In this document: positions 34,874 through 45,039 of the stretch, one piece after another | Numbering within the stretch: position 1 is the first letter of the stretch | Layout: every line of letters starts with the position of its first letter | Source: Microcebus murinus | Lineage: Eukaryota; Chordata; Mammalia; Primates; Cheirogaleidae | Assembly (NCBI RefSeq): GCF_040939455.1 | Contig: NC_134126.1 | Location: forward strand, 3,158,375-3,222,374 | Direction: 5' to 3' | Length of the DNA stretch: 64,000 bases | The notes under the pieces: model-generated | Databases searched by the model: none | Told to the model about the DNA's origin: nothing | Seen by the model: the letters and a program-made list of their open reading frames with translations, nothing else | Translations under genes and position numbers: made by a program

Positions 34874-36395
34874 ATCGATCAGTTGTTGTTTCTTTCCTTT
34901 AGGTTTTTGTTTGGGTATTCACCCGCCTTGTTTAGTTTCTGAGCCGTTAGGTGGTTTCTGTGGGTGAGATTTGACCACTCCCTGTACAATGAGTCAGTAG
35001 GTGCTGTGAAAAGGGTGTGCAGGATGCCCTCCCTGTCAGTAGGTGGCGCTTGCTTGGAGGGACATGCTACGCTGTTGTTCTTGTGTCTTATCAGCTCTTG
35101 TTCCTGTAGAAAGGCACTCTAGTGGCTCAGGTGGTCGGTGGGGCCCTGGGATTTCCAGGTTTTTCCTTTTCACCCCCTCAGTGAGGGCTGGTCTAGGAGA
35201 GAGACTGGGCAGAGCTGTGTTGGGTAAGCCTGCCCTCAGGCACCACCAATGCCGTTAGCAGTGGCCGAAGTTCTGTTCTCTGCTTCCAGGAAAAGCTGTC
35301 AGGGCGGGGCTGGAATGGCCCCACTCAGTCAGAGAGTCTGTGTGTGGGGGTGGGGCTGTCTGAGACCCGCAGTCTGGAGTGGGCCTCGCTTCTTTCCACC
35401 CTCCCCAACTCCGCAGCTACTCTTGGGCCTCTGCCAGCAGGCCAGACCACACGCCACCAGGCCTCTTCTGGTTGTGATGCCGACGGGGAGGTTCCCTGCA
35501 CAGGAATGCCACCTGGGCTGGGCATACGGCCTCCTTTTGGGAGGAGGGTTGCCCTCTAGGATGCCGATCCGCCCCCACTGAAAGCACACACACACCTCAG
35601 TAGGCTGTTCATGTATATCTCTTCTGTGCCCCAGGTAATGCTAGACCCTGGTGCACGGGATCTCATCTGCAGTTCTGACCTCTGGGCCCCAGAGTTCAAA
35701 CTGTATCCCCACCAGGGAGAGCAGTGCCAGTCCCAATTCACCCACAGGGAGCCCAAGCTGAGTCTATGTCTCTCAGCCTTATGGTCTGCCCCACTCCTGG
35801 AATCACCATGCCAGCACCTGGGAGGGCTGGTGGGGAGGGAGCTCACAGTTTGAGTTCCCCTTAGTCAGCTGTAAGGCCCCCAAAAGGGAAGGTGCCATTC
35901 TCTGGAGGTGCCTCCGGCTAATGGCTATATCGTCTCTTTGGGCAGCCTCGGGTAGGGTCGGTGGAGGGGAGAAGGAGGCAATATGGCGCCTGCCGCGCGG
36001 CTCGGGTCTGTGCACACGGAGGTGCCCGGAGGGAGTGGGAGCCTGGTGCCGGGTTCGCTATAGACTCACCGCTAGCTGGTGGCGGCCATCTCTGGGCTGG
36101 TGTCTGCAGGTCTCTCCACCTGCTGGGGAGCCCACCAGATGCAGGGGAGGGGAAAGAGCATATCCACCTACCCTTCCCGCTGGTCTCCATGCCGTTCCAG
36201 CGGTCTCAGCTTCCAGTTCTCCTCCACAACCTGCTCCCGTGGAGTCTCCCGGGGTCTCAGGTACCCCTCCTTCCGGCCCTTGTCTGCTGTATGCTCGTCT
36301 TCTTGCTTCTTTTTCCTAATTTCTGCTAGAATCTGTCTTTTTGCATAGACACTTTGTCTGGTGGTGTTTCTTGTCCGCCATCTTGATCCTCCCCC
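34874..36395 (-). promoter_or_regulatory. L1 5'UTR with internal promoter
   Basis: About 1.5 kb of GC- and CpG-rich sequence upstream of ORF1. Its 5' edge carries CAAGATGGCGG on the minus strand (plus 36374-36384), the YY1-type site found at the start of primate L1 promoters. Open frames exist on the antisense (plus) strand, for example 35921-36319. They are noted as antisense frames of the UTR, not called genes. Confidence 0.85.
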
Positions 36396-36408
36396 TCTGT
36401 TTCCTACT
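36396..36408. repeat. Probable right target duplication of the long L1
   Basis: TCTGTTTCCTACT, matching the left copy at 29727-29739 with two differences. Confidence 0.7.
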
Positions 36409-37384
36409 GTTACGATAATTGACACAGTAATCTTCTGATATATAATTTTCTCTCAACATTGTAGGTCTTATGTACATATGTATGGTTTCTTCTTTTTCCT
36501 GGATTATAATATTCCACTGGTTGACTTTATTATATGCCCTCTGGTAAACAGTTATTTGGTCATTTCTAATTTTTTTATTCTTATAACCAATTCTACTATG
36601 GGTTTTCTTTTTGATATATTCTGTTATACATAAGTAAGAGTTTCTCTTGGATATGAAATTTACAGTGAAATATATTCAGAGTATGAAAGTTTAAATTATT
36701 GTGACCCATTTTTGGATGGAGAGGTTCTTTAATAGCAACAAGCAATTAGAATCTGGAATTATATTTTTTTAACTTCTAAAATGATCATAATTACACATTA
36801 TTTAGTTGAAGAAATCTTCAATATTTAAAATATTTTATGGTTTAATAAGTAATGGAGCATAATTCCACTAACTTCACATATGTATTAAGCAACTACCATG
36901 CAGCAGGTATTCAACAACATGATGCAAAAATTGGTATATGTTAAAATTTATAATGAATATTACATGTCAGGAAAAATAGCTACAAAAATAATCTTTAACT
37001 CATATGTGTTAAGAATCCCATGCCTCAAGGCTCAGTTCTTGATTCCTTTTCTGATATTGTGCATATAAATCTGTCTCTGGGTTGCAAATTTTCATAATTT
37101 TAATGGTTATTTTCTAGATTTTGCCTCTAACTCTTCTATATTTTGCTTCAAATTATTAGAAAAAAACCCTCAAAAGATATTAACACTTGGAAGTATTACA
37201 ATCCATTTCTAGGAACATTGGACAGGAGAAAATAAAGTATAACATAATATTATCGGAGGCTTACTTTTATCGATGAAAAAATAAGCTTTGGAGTGTGAGA
37301 AAACCTGAATTTCAGTCCAATTCAGAATTGTTCAAATATTGGAAAGTCTGCTTGTTTCACATCTCTAAAAAAATCTGAAGATGG
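36409..37384. other. AT-rich sequence, no recognised feature
   Basis: Nothing recognised apart from AT-rich unique sequence. 36420-36660 faintly resembles the antisense 3'UTR of an old L1 ('ttcttctttttcctggattataatattccac'). Confidence 0.4.
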
Positions 37385-37935
37385 TATTGAGAGGGAACCG
37401 GTAGGCCCTGCTCAATAAGACACAAAACAAGGTCTCCAATAAAGTGAGATGTGGTGGAAAAACCGGATAGAACCAAGATGTGGATAAAATTGACCTCAGG
37501 TTATCTGTGCTACTACTCATTGTACGCTAATTATAATGCATTTACCTGTGAAAGGAAACTCCCACCAGTGCCCTGACAGTTTACGAATGCCATGGCAACT
37601 TCCAGAAGTCGCCCTTTATGCTTCAGAAAGGGGAGGGACCCTCAGTTCTGGGAACTCCCCTCCATTCCCAGAATACTTATAAATAATCCTCCCTCTGTTT
37701 AACTTTAACATTAAATTAAACAGAAAGTATAAAACAAGACCCTGGAAGCTCACAAAGGGATGCTGTGTTGCTCTGAGAGAGCCCACTGCTCTGCCTGCGG
37801 AGCCCATCTCTTCTGCTTCTTCCTTACTTTAATAAAGCTGTTTAGCTTCGCTCTGCTTGTTCCCTCTTGAATTTTTCCTCTTCCACTTGGCCTTCAGGCC
37901 TGACCCCAGTTTTGGGGTCTGCTTTCCTTGTAATA
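37385..37935 (+). mobile_element. Solo LTR, class I endogenous-retrovirus type
   Basis: Its architecture is that of an LTR: 'ccagtgccctgacagtttacgaatgccatggcaacttcc', 'ggaactcccctccattccc', a TATA-like TATAAATAA near 37679, an AATAAA at 37831-37836, and a 3' part with 'ggcctgaccccagttttggggtctgctttcc'. These words are those of class I (ERV1) LTRs. No retroviral gene lies next to it, so it is a solo LTR. Exact ends and the target duplication are not resolved. Confidence 0.8.
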
Positions 37936-38447
37936 CTGAGCATATTGTAAATGCTGAATTAAGAAGAAAATCCATACTTACTCTCGGAAATCAACAGAAA
38001 ACCTTCCCCCCTCAATTCTGTGAACTCTAACATCAACTATAAGGCACTCAATATAGAATGTCTCCTTTTTGCTGAGCAGACCAAGACTGGTATATTATCT
38101 AGGAATGAAAATATTTCTAGGAAAGTGCTGCCTGAAAGACATGAATTTGGGATAGTTTATCTTATCTCACTCAATGTGAAGACAGTAATTAAATTGTCAG
38201 CAATGAAAAATGGGATTCTCAAAAAACATAGCATGCAGTAACAAATAGTGTAGACACATACACACATACACACAAATATCTTTTTAAAATAAATTTCTAC
38301 CTAAAGGTGAATGAAATAAAGCTGCTATTGAAAGCCATGTAGTGAGAGACAAGTGAATGGTGCAATAAAATGTTATGCATAAATAATGACTGAAATAATT
38401 TGTTTTGAGTTAGCCCCTTTTGAATGCATTGGAAAGATTACAGAAAA
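37936..38447. other. No recognised feature
   Basis: AT-rich sequence with a short CA-rich patch near 38255-38280. The frame at 38020-38241 has no recognisable motif. Confidence 0.4.
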
Positions 38448-38451
38448 GAAT

Positions 38452-39137
38452 TGTCAACAAAAAAAAAATCCAAACTCTGCAAAATAATTTTAAACAGATT
38501 TATTCTGAGCCAAATTTGAGGACCATGACCCAGAGCCACTGCCTAGAGGCCTTGGGCAAGTGGACTCATTGTGGCTGGGTTACAGTTTGGTTTTTATACA
38601 TTTTAGAGACAAAGGTTATGGGTAAATCCATCAATCAATACGTGGGAGGCATACATTGGTGTGGCCCAAAAAGGAGGGCCATCTCAAAGCAGGGGGGGGT
38701 GGTTACAGGCTATAGGTGGGTTTAAAGATTCTTCAGATTGTAATTGGCTAAAGACATGAAGCTTTGTCTAAAGACTTGGAATGTTTTGACATAAACTGTT
38801 TACCAGAGATAAGCCACCATTTGTTGCATAAATTGAGGACCTGCAGGTTTGTCTTGCATACCCTTAGGCCTGTTAATGGGTTACAAAGGAAGTCTCCAAG
38901 AAGGGAGGGGGCATGATAAGGCCTGTCTGACCTCCCTCCTCCTGGCAGGCAACTTTGCCCTAGAATATTCTTTTGGCCAGAGGGGGTCCATTCAGTCAGC
39001 CGGTGGGGTGTGTGTGTGTGTGAGAATTTTAGTTCACAAAATGATCCTGTGAATTTAAATTCACATTGCAAGTCATGATCAGAGAATAAGAGAGTTTCCA
39101 TGACTTCCCTGAAAAGCCGCTTAGCTCTTTTTAGACA
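38452..39137 (-). mobile_element. Solo LTR (686 bp) with 4-bp target duplication
   Basis: Read on the minus strand it starts TGTCTAAAAAG and ends TTGTTGACA, with TG...CA termini in an imperfect inverted repeat. GAAT flanks both ends (38448-38451 and 39138-39141). Near its 3' end (minus) is AGAATAAATC, a polyadenylation signal. The 4-bp duplication suits class I elements. The text 'tttattctgagccaaatttgaggaccatgacccagagcc' is a familiar LTR motif, though I do not name the family. Open frames inside it are incidental. Confidence 0.78.
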
Positions 39138-39141
39138 GAAT

Positions 39142-39789
39142 ACAAATATTTCAGAAAATTAAACAAAATGTATGAGTTTACAAATTGCTGAATTACAATT
39201 CAGCGCTTTCCCAGTCCTATAATTATAATTAACATGTTAGAGTTAATTATAAAAGTAGGGCCACATGGGAGATTCTGATGAATTTATGTACCTTGAATTG
39301 TTGTTTTCTCAGAATCTTCTTACCTGGGGAAGCAATCCCCCCCCCCTTTCCTTTCTCATGTTAACTCCCCCTGTATGAATCTCTGCAAAGATCTCACTTG
39401 GGCAGTTGTCTTGTAAATACATTTCCTCAAAACTTATCTCTATCATCTGTCATTGCTACGACCTCATAATTAGATTTAAATCCAAGTGTATCTAACTGGG
39501 AGTGGGGAGGAGTTACAAGGGTGAAGTCTTTATTAAAGCATAGCATACATACCAAAATCTGTCTGATTTTACAAAGTTCTGTTGTCAAAATCATGGCAAT
39601 ATATGCAAGAATATATTATAAGGATGTTAGATGAGGAAACAGGAAGTGTGAAATCGAATTAGGCTGAATTAGCCCAAATGAGTTTACTTCCAGATTCTGG
39701 ACTCTGGATTCACTCTGTTAGCTTGGTAGCTGGAAGTAATTTTTAACAATTAGTTTGGTTTGTTAACTAAAGAATAGATTCAAAGATGG
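39142..39789. other. No recognised feature
   Basis: AT-rich to mixed sequence. A C9 run lies at about 39338-39346. Confidence 0.4.
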
Positions 39790-40420
39790 CCTTTATTAAA
39801 TGATTTGAAATGGCACGATTCCATGCAATATACGGGCACAGGACGGCACCATAAAGCTTGTGTGAATAGCGCTGTTGATGTGCCTGCAGACTGCTTAACA
39901 TCTCAACAAGCATTTCACTTGGGTTACCTAGAAACGCTCTCTTCAAAAGGCATTGAGAAATGCACTGAGCATAGGATGAGCGGTGGAAATGGTATCTTTG
40001 AGAGTTTTGCAGTGTCGCTCCCCTTCTAGCAGGGAAAGATTGTGAGAGATGCCATCATTACAGTGGGTGCCCCGATGCCAATGAGATAAGGAGTTCCTGA
40101 AGTGACAGGAGGCAAGCTACTGATTTTTGGCACTGGAGACAAGGTAGAAATGCATACCTTAATGGAAAACAGGGCTGGTTTAGTAAGCAGAGCCTATTTA
40201 CCTGCAAACGTTTTTGTCAATGGATCATTGATCATGGTATTCTGAAGACTGAAACAGAGGAAGTACCTAAAAATCTCCTACTGGGAAATTACAGGTAAAA
40301 TCCCAAGGACTGATGATTAGTGACTGACTTGAATAATTTCAGTGAAGGATGATTTCCTGACTTGAACCAGTCACAGACAAGTTGAATAAACAGGAAACCA
40401 TGTATCATTGAGAAAGGACT
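39790..40420 (+). pseudogene. Coding-like decayed sequence, origin unknown
   Basis: The plus strand reads for long stretches with coding-like composition interrupted by single stops: 39805-40029 (for example GIEKCTEHRMSGGNGIFESF). In the same or shifted frames follow DAIITVGAPMPM and KLLIFGTGDKVEMHTLMEN, then AYLPANVFVNGSLIM. I do not recognise the protein, and there is no poly(A) or flanking repeat to prove a retrocopy. It could be a processed pseudogene, an old endogenous-virus segment or chance. Confidence 0.35.
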
Positions 40421-42436
40421 CTGTAAACCACAACAGCAATATATTTCCTCCTTGTCATCTCAAAAGAGATCAGAGGATCAGAGGTTACTTAAGAGAAATG
40501 AAATATTGAGACTTAGGTTAATTGGGTCCCAGTTGAAATATGTATATGTACAATGTATATATGCATATACTAGGGTATGTACTTATATAGTGTCTATATG
40601 TTTATCTAAGTCTGTATATGTATATGTTAACATCTCCTTAGGGACTAAAACTCCACTGTGCTACATGACCAGAGAGAGGTACTAATTAAGAGTAATTAAT
40701 AATTCAGAACAATTATACATGTGGTTCTGGCATAGATTTATTTAATAAATGGCATTGGTATTTTCAGGATTCCACTATGAATGGATTTCTCCAGATCTTG
40801 AATGTACAGTGGAAATCAACACAAAAGACAATTGGCTGAATCTTCATATTCGTTCCCGGACAAAGGAAAATTATATTTGAAATTTCCCCAAGATTGTACT
40901 CTCATGATGTATAGTTGTAGGAAATTTGTACATGTTCTATTTCCCTTTGGTATAATATTAACTCTTAATATATTCTGAGTAATGTGTGCTGGACAATAAT
41001 GAAAGGACAAACAGTTGAAAGGACATACACTTGAGGGATATAAGTTATCTCAAACATTATTTGATTTTTTAAATTTATCCATACAGTCTAAAACTTCTCC
41101 AGAAAATTTCAATTCTTTAATATGCTTTATATTCTTTAATATAGTTGCAGTCACATTTGTATGCCGTTTCTCTTTCAGTTACAATATGATTATAAATTAA
41201 TTTTATATCTCCATTTATAGGAATCATAGCTACAATTCACCAAACAATATTTTTCAAAAATATCATGATCTAGTTTTAGTGAAGAGCAATTTTAAGACAA
41301 CATGCATCATGGCTGATGCCGAATGAAATATATGTGCATAAGAAAGTATAGATTTACTTAAAAATAACAATAGGCCAGATTCCTTCCAAGTTCCAAGTAT
41401 ATGCAGTATTATAAATAAGTATTTTGAGCTGAATTATTTAAGAAAAAAGATTTAAGAAAATTTCTGTTTACTTATTCTGCTATATTTATTTCAAAGTTAT
41501 CACTATTTGCATAAATATAAAACTTCATTACTTAGAAATAGACATTTTGGGAATCAGTACAATTCAAAGTGTCTGCTTTATTTTGACACAACATACAATG
41601 TAGTTCCATTCTTTAAAAATATATAATAAAAAAGAAGTCATTGCAGCAATTAGTGAGTTTACTTACCTATTCCATAAAGTTCAAAATTTTAAGCATGAAT
41701 CCTTTTATTCCTTTTTCAACAATCACATTGTCAATGGCAATAGGAAATTAATTGTATTAGTAATAAATACAATTTATAAATAAATACAATACAAATCCTT
41801 TGTAATAGTCAGACAATATTTGTTTTACATATATTATTGACAGTTATAACCATAGAGTGAGATATATTTTCAGAAAAAGATTAAAATTTCAGTGGATTTA
41901 TGACAAAATACCAAATGTTGATATTTGTAAAGTGGAAGATAATCTTAGTTCTGATTTCTAGTCACACAGCAGGTAACAGCTTCCACAGCATAGTAAAAAC
42001 AATTACATATGAACATTCAGAAAGGTAGTGCCTTTTCAAGACAAGATTTAGAAAGTAATCCCTAAACCCTAATTCCTATACATATATTCTAAAATAGCTG
42101 GTAACTTCCTAACTACACATAGATTAGACTTTCAATTATTCAAGCATCTAAAATTACACCAAACATTAAAATAGTAATGAAAAATAAATAAGATACTTTA
42201 TTGAAGAAAATTGCTAAGCCATTGTAACCCAACCAATATGTGAAATGACCTACACCAATTTTTCTTTCTTTTAATTTCCTACAGATTTTTTTGACAAATG
42301 ATGTCTCAAAGTAGACCAGCTGATGATTTTATAGAATAAAGCAATTGAAATCAAATTTATTTTAGTATATTACATTTATATCTATATTTTATAAATTTAC
42401 AATTGATCAGAGAGATAGCCTCTCCTAGAAAACAGC
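40421..42436. other. AT-rich sequence, no recognised gene
   Basis: Includes an AT-rich TATG/TATA patch at 40530-40635. Nothing else was recognised over about 2 kb. Confidence 0.5.
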
Positions 42437-42440
42437 TCCA

Positions 42441-42495
42441 ATTAAACTGATAAGAACAGACACACTTGATCTTAGCCAAAAGGCTGAGTAGCAAT
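42441..42495 (-). pseudogene. RNU2 pseudogene: Tailless fragment of U2 spliceosomal RNA (nt 1 to about 58)
   Basis: The minus strand from 42495 follows the U2 5' end: ATTGCTACTCAGCC, then TTTTGGCTAAGATCAAGTGT, a 3-nt deletion, and TCTGTTCTTATCAGTTTAAT. This covers the branch-point-recognition region but ends at U2 position about 58. The Sm site and 3' stem-loops are absent, and there is no A tail. Direct repeats TCCAATTAAA flank it (42437-42446 and 42502-42511). The left one overlaps the U2 TTTAAT, consistent with microhomology priming inside the RNA. Non-functional. Confidence 0.93.
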
Positions 42496-42549
42496 CATAA
42501 TTCCAATTAAATGTGATGAGCTCTTTAGAACACAGACATTTACCACAGT

Positions 42550-43222
42550 GTCAAAGGGGTGTTGACATGTAGAGAGTCTGTGCATTGTTGATGGGAATAT
42601 AAAATGGTGCCACTGTCATAGATAACAGAGCAGAAGGATCCCTAGAAATTAAAGTCATAGAACACTATATCATCCAGCAATTTTCCTTCTGGCTACTATT
42701 CCAAAATAATAGGAATCAGAACCTCAAATGTCTGTGCTCCCATGTTCATTACAACACTGCTCACCATAGCCAAGATGTGGAAACAACTTGTCCACTTACA
42801 AATGAGTGAATAAAGAAAACATGCTAAACACATGCAATGAAATAGTATTCAGCCTTTAAAAAGAGGGAAATTCTGCAATATTCAACTACAATGATGAAAC
42901 TTGATGACATTATGAAAAATGAAATAAGCCAGTCACAGGACAAATACTGCATTATTTCACTTATATGGCACATCTAAAATAGTCAAACTCATAGAGGAAT
43001 AGTATAGAATGGTGGTTGCCAGCCACTTGGGAGACAGGGAAATAGGAAATTGTTAGTCATCAAGTATAAAGTTGCAGTCATGCAAGAAGAATAAATTCTA
43101 AAGATCTGCTGTACAACTTTGTGCTTATAGCTAACAACACTGTATTGTTTAAAATTTGTTGAGAGTGGAGATGTCATGTTAAGTGTCCTTACCATAATTT
43201 AAAAAAAAGAAAAAGAAAAATG
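42550..43222 (+). mobile_element. LINE-1 3' fragment, sense
   Basis: Sense L1 landmarks in order: 'gttgatgggaatataaaatggtgcc', 'catgttcattacaacactgctcaccatagcc', 'gaaataagccagtcacaggac', 'ggtggttgccag', 'ctgctgtacaactttgtgc' and an A-rich tail at 43200-43221. All frames are broken. An old L1M-type insertion. Confidence 0.85.
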
Positions 43223-43904
43223 TTCTCCCGTCATCTCTGTCTTCTGACCATTTCACCTAGTGTCAGACTGAGAAGTAATAAAAGTTATGTATTTTTAAAA
43301 CATGAATAGTAATACTGAGAGGTAGATAGCGATTTCTTCTGAAGGAAATGAACAGGCAAGAATTTCTTATTGATGATTAATAATGCTGATCTTGTAATGG
43401 GAAAAGTGTGAAATTGATTTAGAAAATTGAAAATGTTCATTGGAATAGTTATACCTTATTTTTATTATTGAAAAGAAATGTGATTATATAATTTATTTTC
43501 TACCCAAGTTACAAGTTTCAAAAATCTTACTTATTATCCTACCTTAAAATTATTTTATCAAACATTTAAAATCCAGATACATGTCTCATATTTATTAATT
43601 GGACACTGCTTAGGTGAACTTCTACTAGGGTATAATATTCCTTCTTGAAAAACTAAAAGACATTAACCTTAAGATGAATGTAAATTAATTTTTATATTAT
43701 ATATTAATCTATGGAACAGTCATTTAGATTAAAATATAGACTATTACAATATACAAAAGATGCCCCTTTCTGCCCATTTCCAGTAAAAATTAATAACCCA
43801 TGTATAATTCCTTTTGACTATAAACAGGAATGAATTGTGTATGTTTCTAAATTAACAAATGAGTAAAATTGTATAGCATGTATCATTTTATGCCTGACTT
43901 ACAT
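43223..43904. other. AT-rich sequence, no recognised feature
   Basis: Nothing recognised. Confidence 0.45.
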
Positions 43905-44560
43905 CAATATCTCTGCCTGTGATGTGTATTTATGTTGTTACATGCAACAGGATCTTTTTAAAAAATAATTGTATAGCCATGTATTACTTTGCTTTATGAA
44001 AACACAGCAATTTAGTTCTCCATTTTTTACCATTGGCAATTTATAGAATTGTTTCTAATTATTGACTTTATGCCATAAACATTTTAGTACAGCGTTTGGC
44101 ACGTATCTGCACTCAATTGTTTCTGAGTATATGTCTAGATGTTAATTTGCCATGGCATAGGGTAGGAATATGTTTTGCTTTAGTGCATAACATTGAACAT
44201 TTTTCAAAGTGGTTATGCCAATTTATAATTTCTCAAAAAACTTATGAAATCTCAGTTGCCCTATATCCTGATTAGCAATTGTATTTATGTTTTATTAACT
44301 TTAGCCATTTCAGTGCATTTGCAGTGTTTTACCATAGTTTTAATTCTAATTTTTCTACGAATAGTATTGAATACTTTTTCTGCTTTTTCATCATTTTAAC
44401 ATTCTAGAAGTGACTGCTCTATACATTTGCCCACTTACACAGGGTCCTCTATATTTTTCTTACTGATTTGTGAAGTTTATGTGTATTCGCAGTGCAAGTT
44501 ACATTGGAAATGTACTCATCCAATGTGTGACTTATATATTCCCTTCTAATTTCTAATTTT
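43905..44560 (-). mobile_element. Ancient LINE-1 ORF2/3' fragment, antisense
   Basis: Degraded antisense ORF2 landmarks keep their order: 'ttgttacatgcaacaggatc', 'ccattggcaatttatagaattg', 'caaagtggttatgccaatttataatttc', 'ttaactttagccatttcag', 'catttgcccacttacacagggtc'. Divergence is much higher than in the other L1 pieces. Confidence 0.65.
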
Positions 44561-44706
44561 TGATGAGTACACTATTATTTTTGAAGGAGTAAAATAAATT
44601 TGTAGTTGGTATTTTGTGTGATACTTAAGATCATGAAATATTCCATGTTCACTTTTTCGACAGTTATATCCCAGTGTTCAGTATCATTTAACATAAAAAC
44701 CATGCT

Positions 44707-45039
44707 TTTATTTATTTATTTGAGACAGAGTCTCACTCTGTTGTGGGGGCTAGAGTGCTGTGGTGTCAGCCTAGCTCACAGCAACCTCAAACTCCTGGGC
44801 TCTAGCGATCCTCCTGCCTCAGCCTCCAGAGTAGCTGGGACTACAGGTGCTTGCCACCAGGCCCGGCTAATTTTTGTTTCTATTTTTAGTTGATTGGCTA
44901 ATTTTTTTATTTTCTATTTTTTGTAGAGACAGGGTCTTGCTCTTGCTCAGGCTGGTCTCGAAATCCTGAACTCAAACAATCCACTCGCCTCAGCCTTACA
45001 AAGTGCCAGGATTACAGGCATGTGCCACCATGCCAGGCC
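44707..45039 (-). mobile_element. Dimeric Alu, strepsirrhine type
   Basis: Antisense. The tail complement is a TTTA-rich run, followed by 'gagacagagtctcactctgttg', 'gtcagcctagctcacagcaacctc', the linker 'tagttgattggctaattt' and a final 'ccaccatgccaggcc'. No clean target duplication is visible. Confidence 0.95.

Larger units (their letters stand above)
29740..36395 (-). mobile_element. Near full-length LINE-1 (about 6.66 kb), antisense
   Basis: All four L1 parts are present in order on the minus strand: a 5'UTR (34874-36395) opening with a CAAGATGGCGG motif, ORF1 (about 33870-34873), ORF2 (about 29965-33831) and a 3'UTR with G-rich tract (29740-29964), then an A tail (plus-strand T run at 29738-29747). 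Probable 13-bp target duplications flank it. ORF1 has a premature stop, and ORF2 has several stops and frameshifts, so it is not autonomous. The reading frames are far better preserved than in the other L1 pieces, making it one of the younger L1 insertions here. Confidence 0.96.

Noticed and set aside
38748..39101. 117-codon minus-strand frame
   Set aside because: It lies wholly in the solo LTR and has no recognised protein motif.
42441..42495. Functional U2 snRNA gene
   Set aside because: Only the first 58 or so positions are present, with substitutions and a 3-nt deletion, and no Sm site or 3' box.
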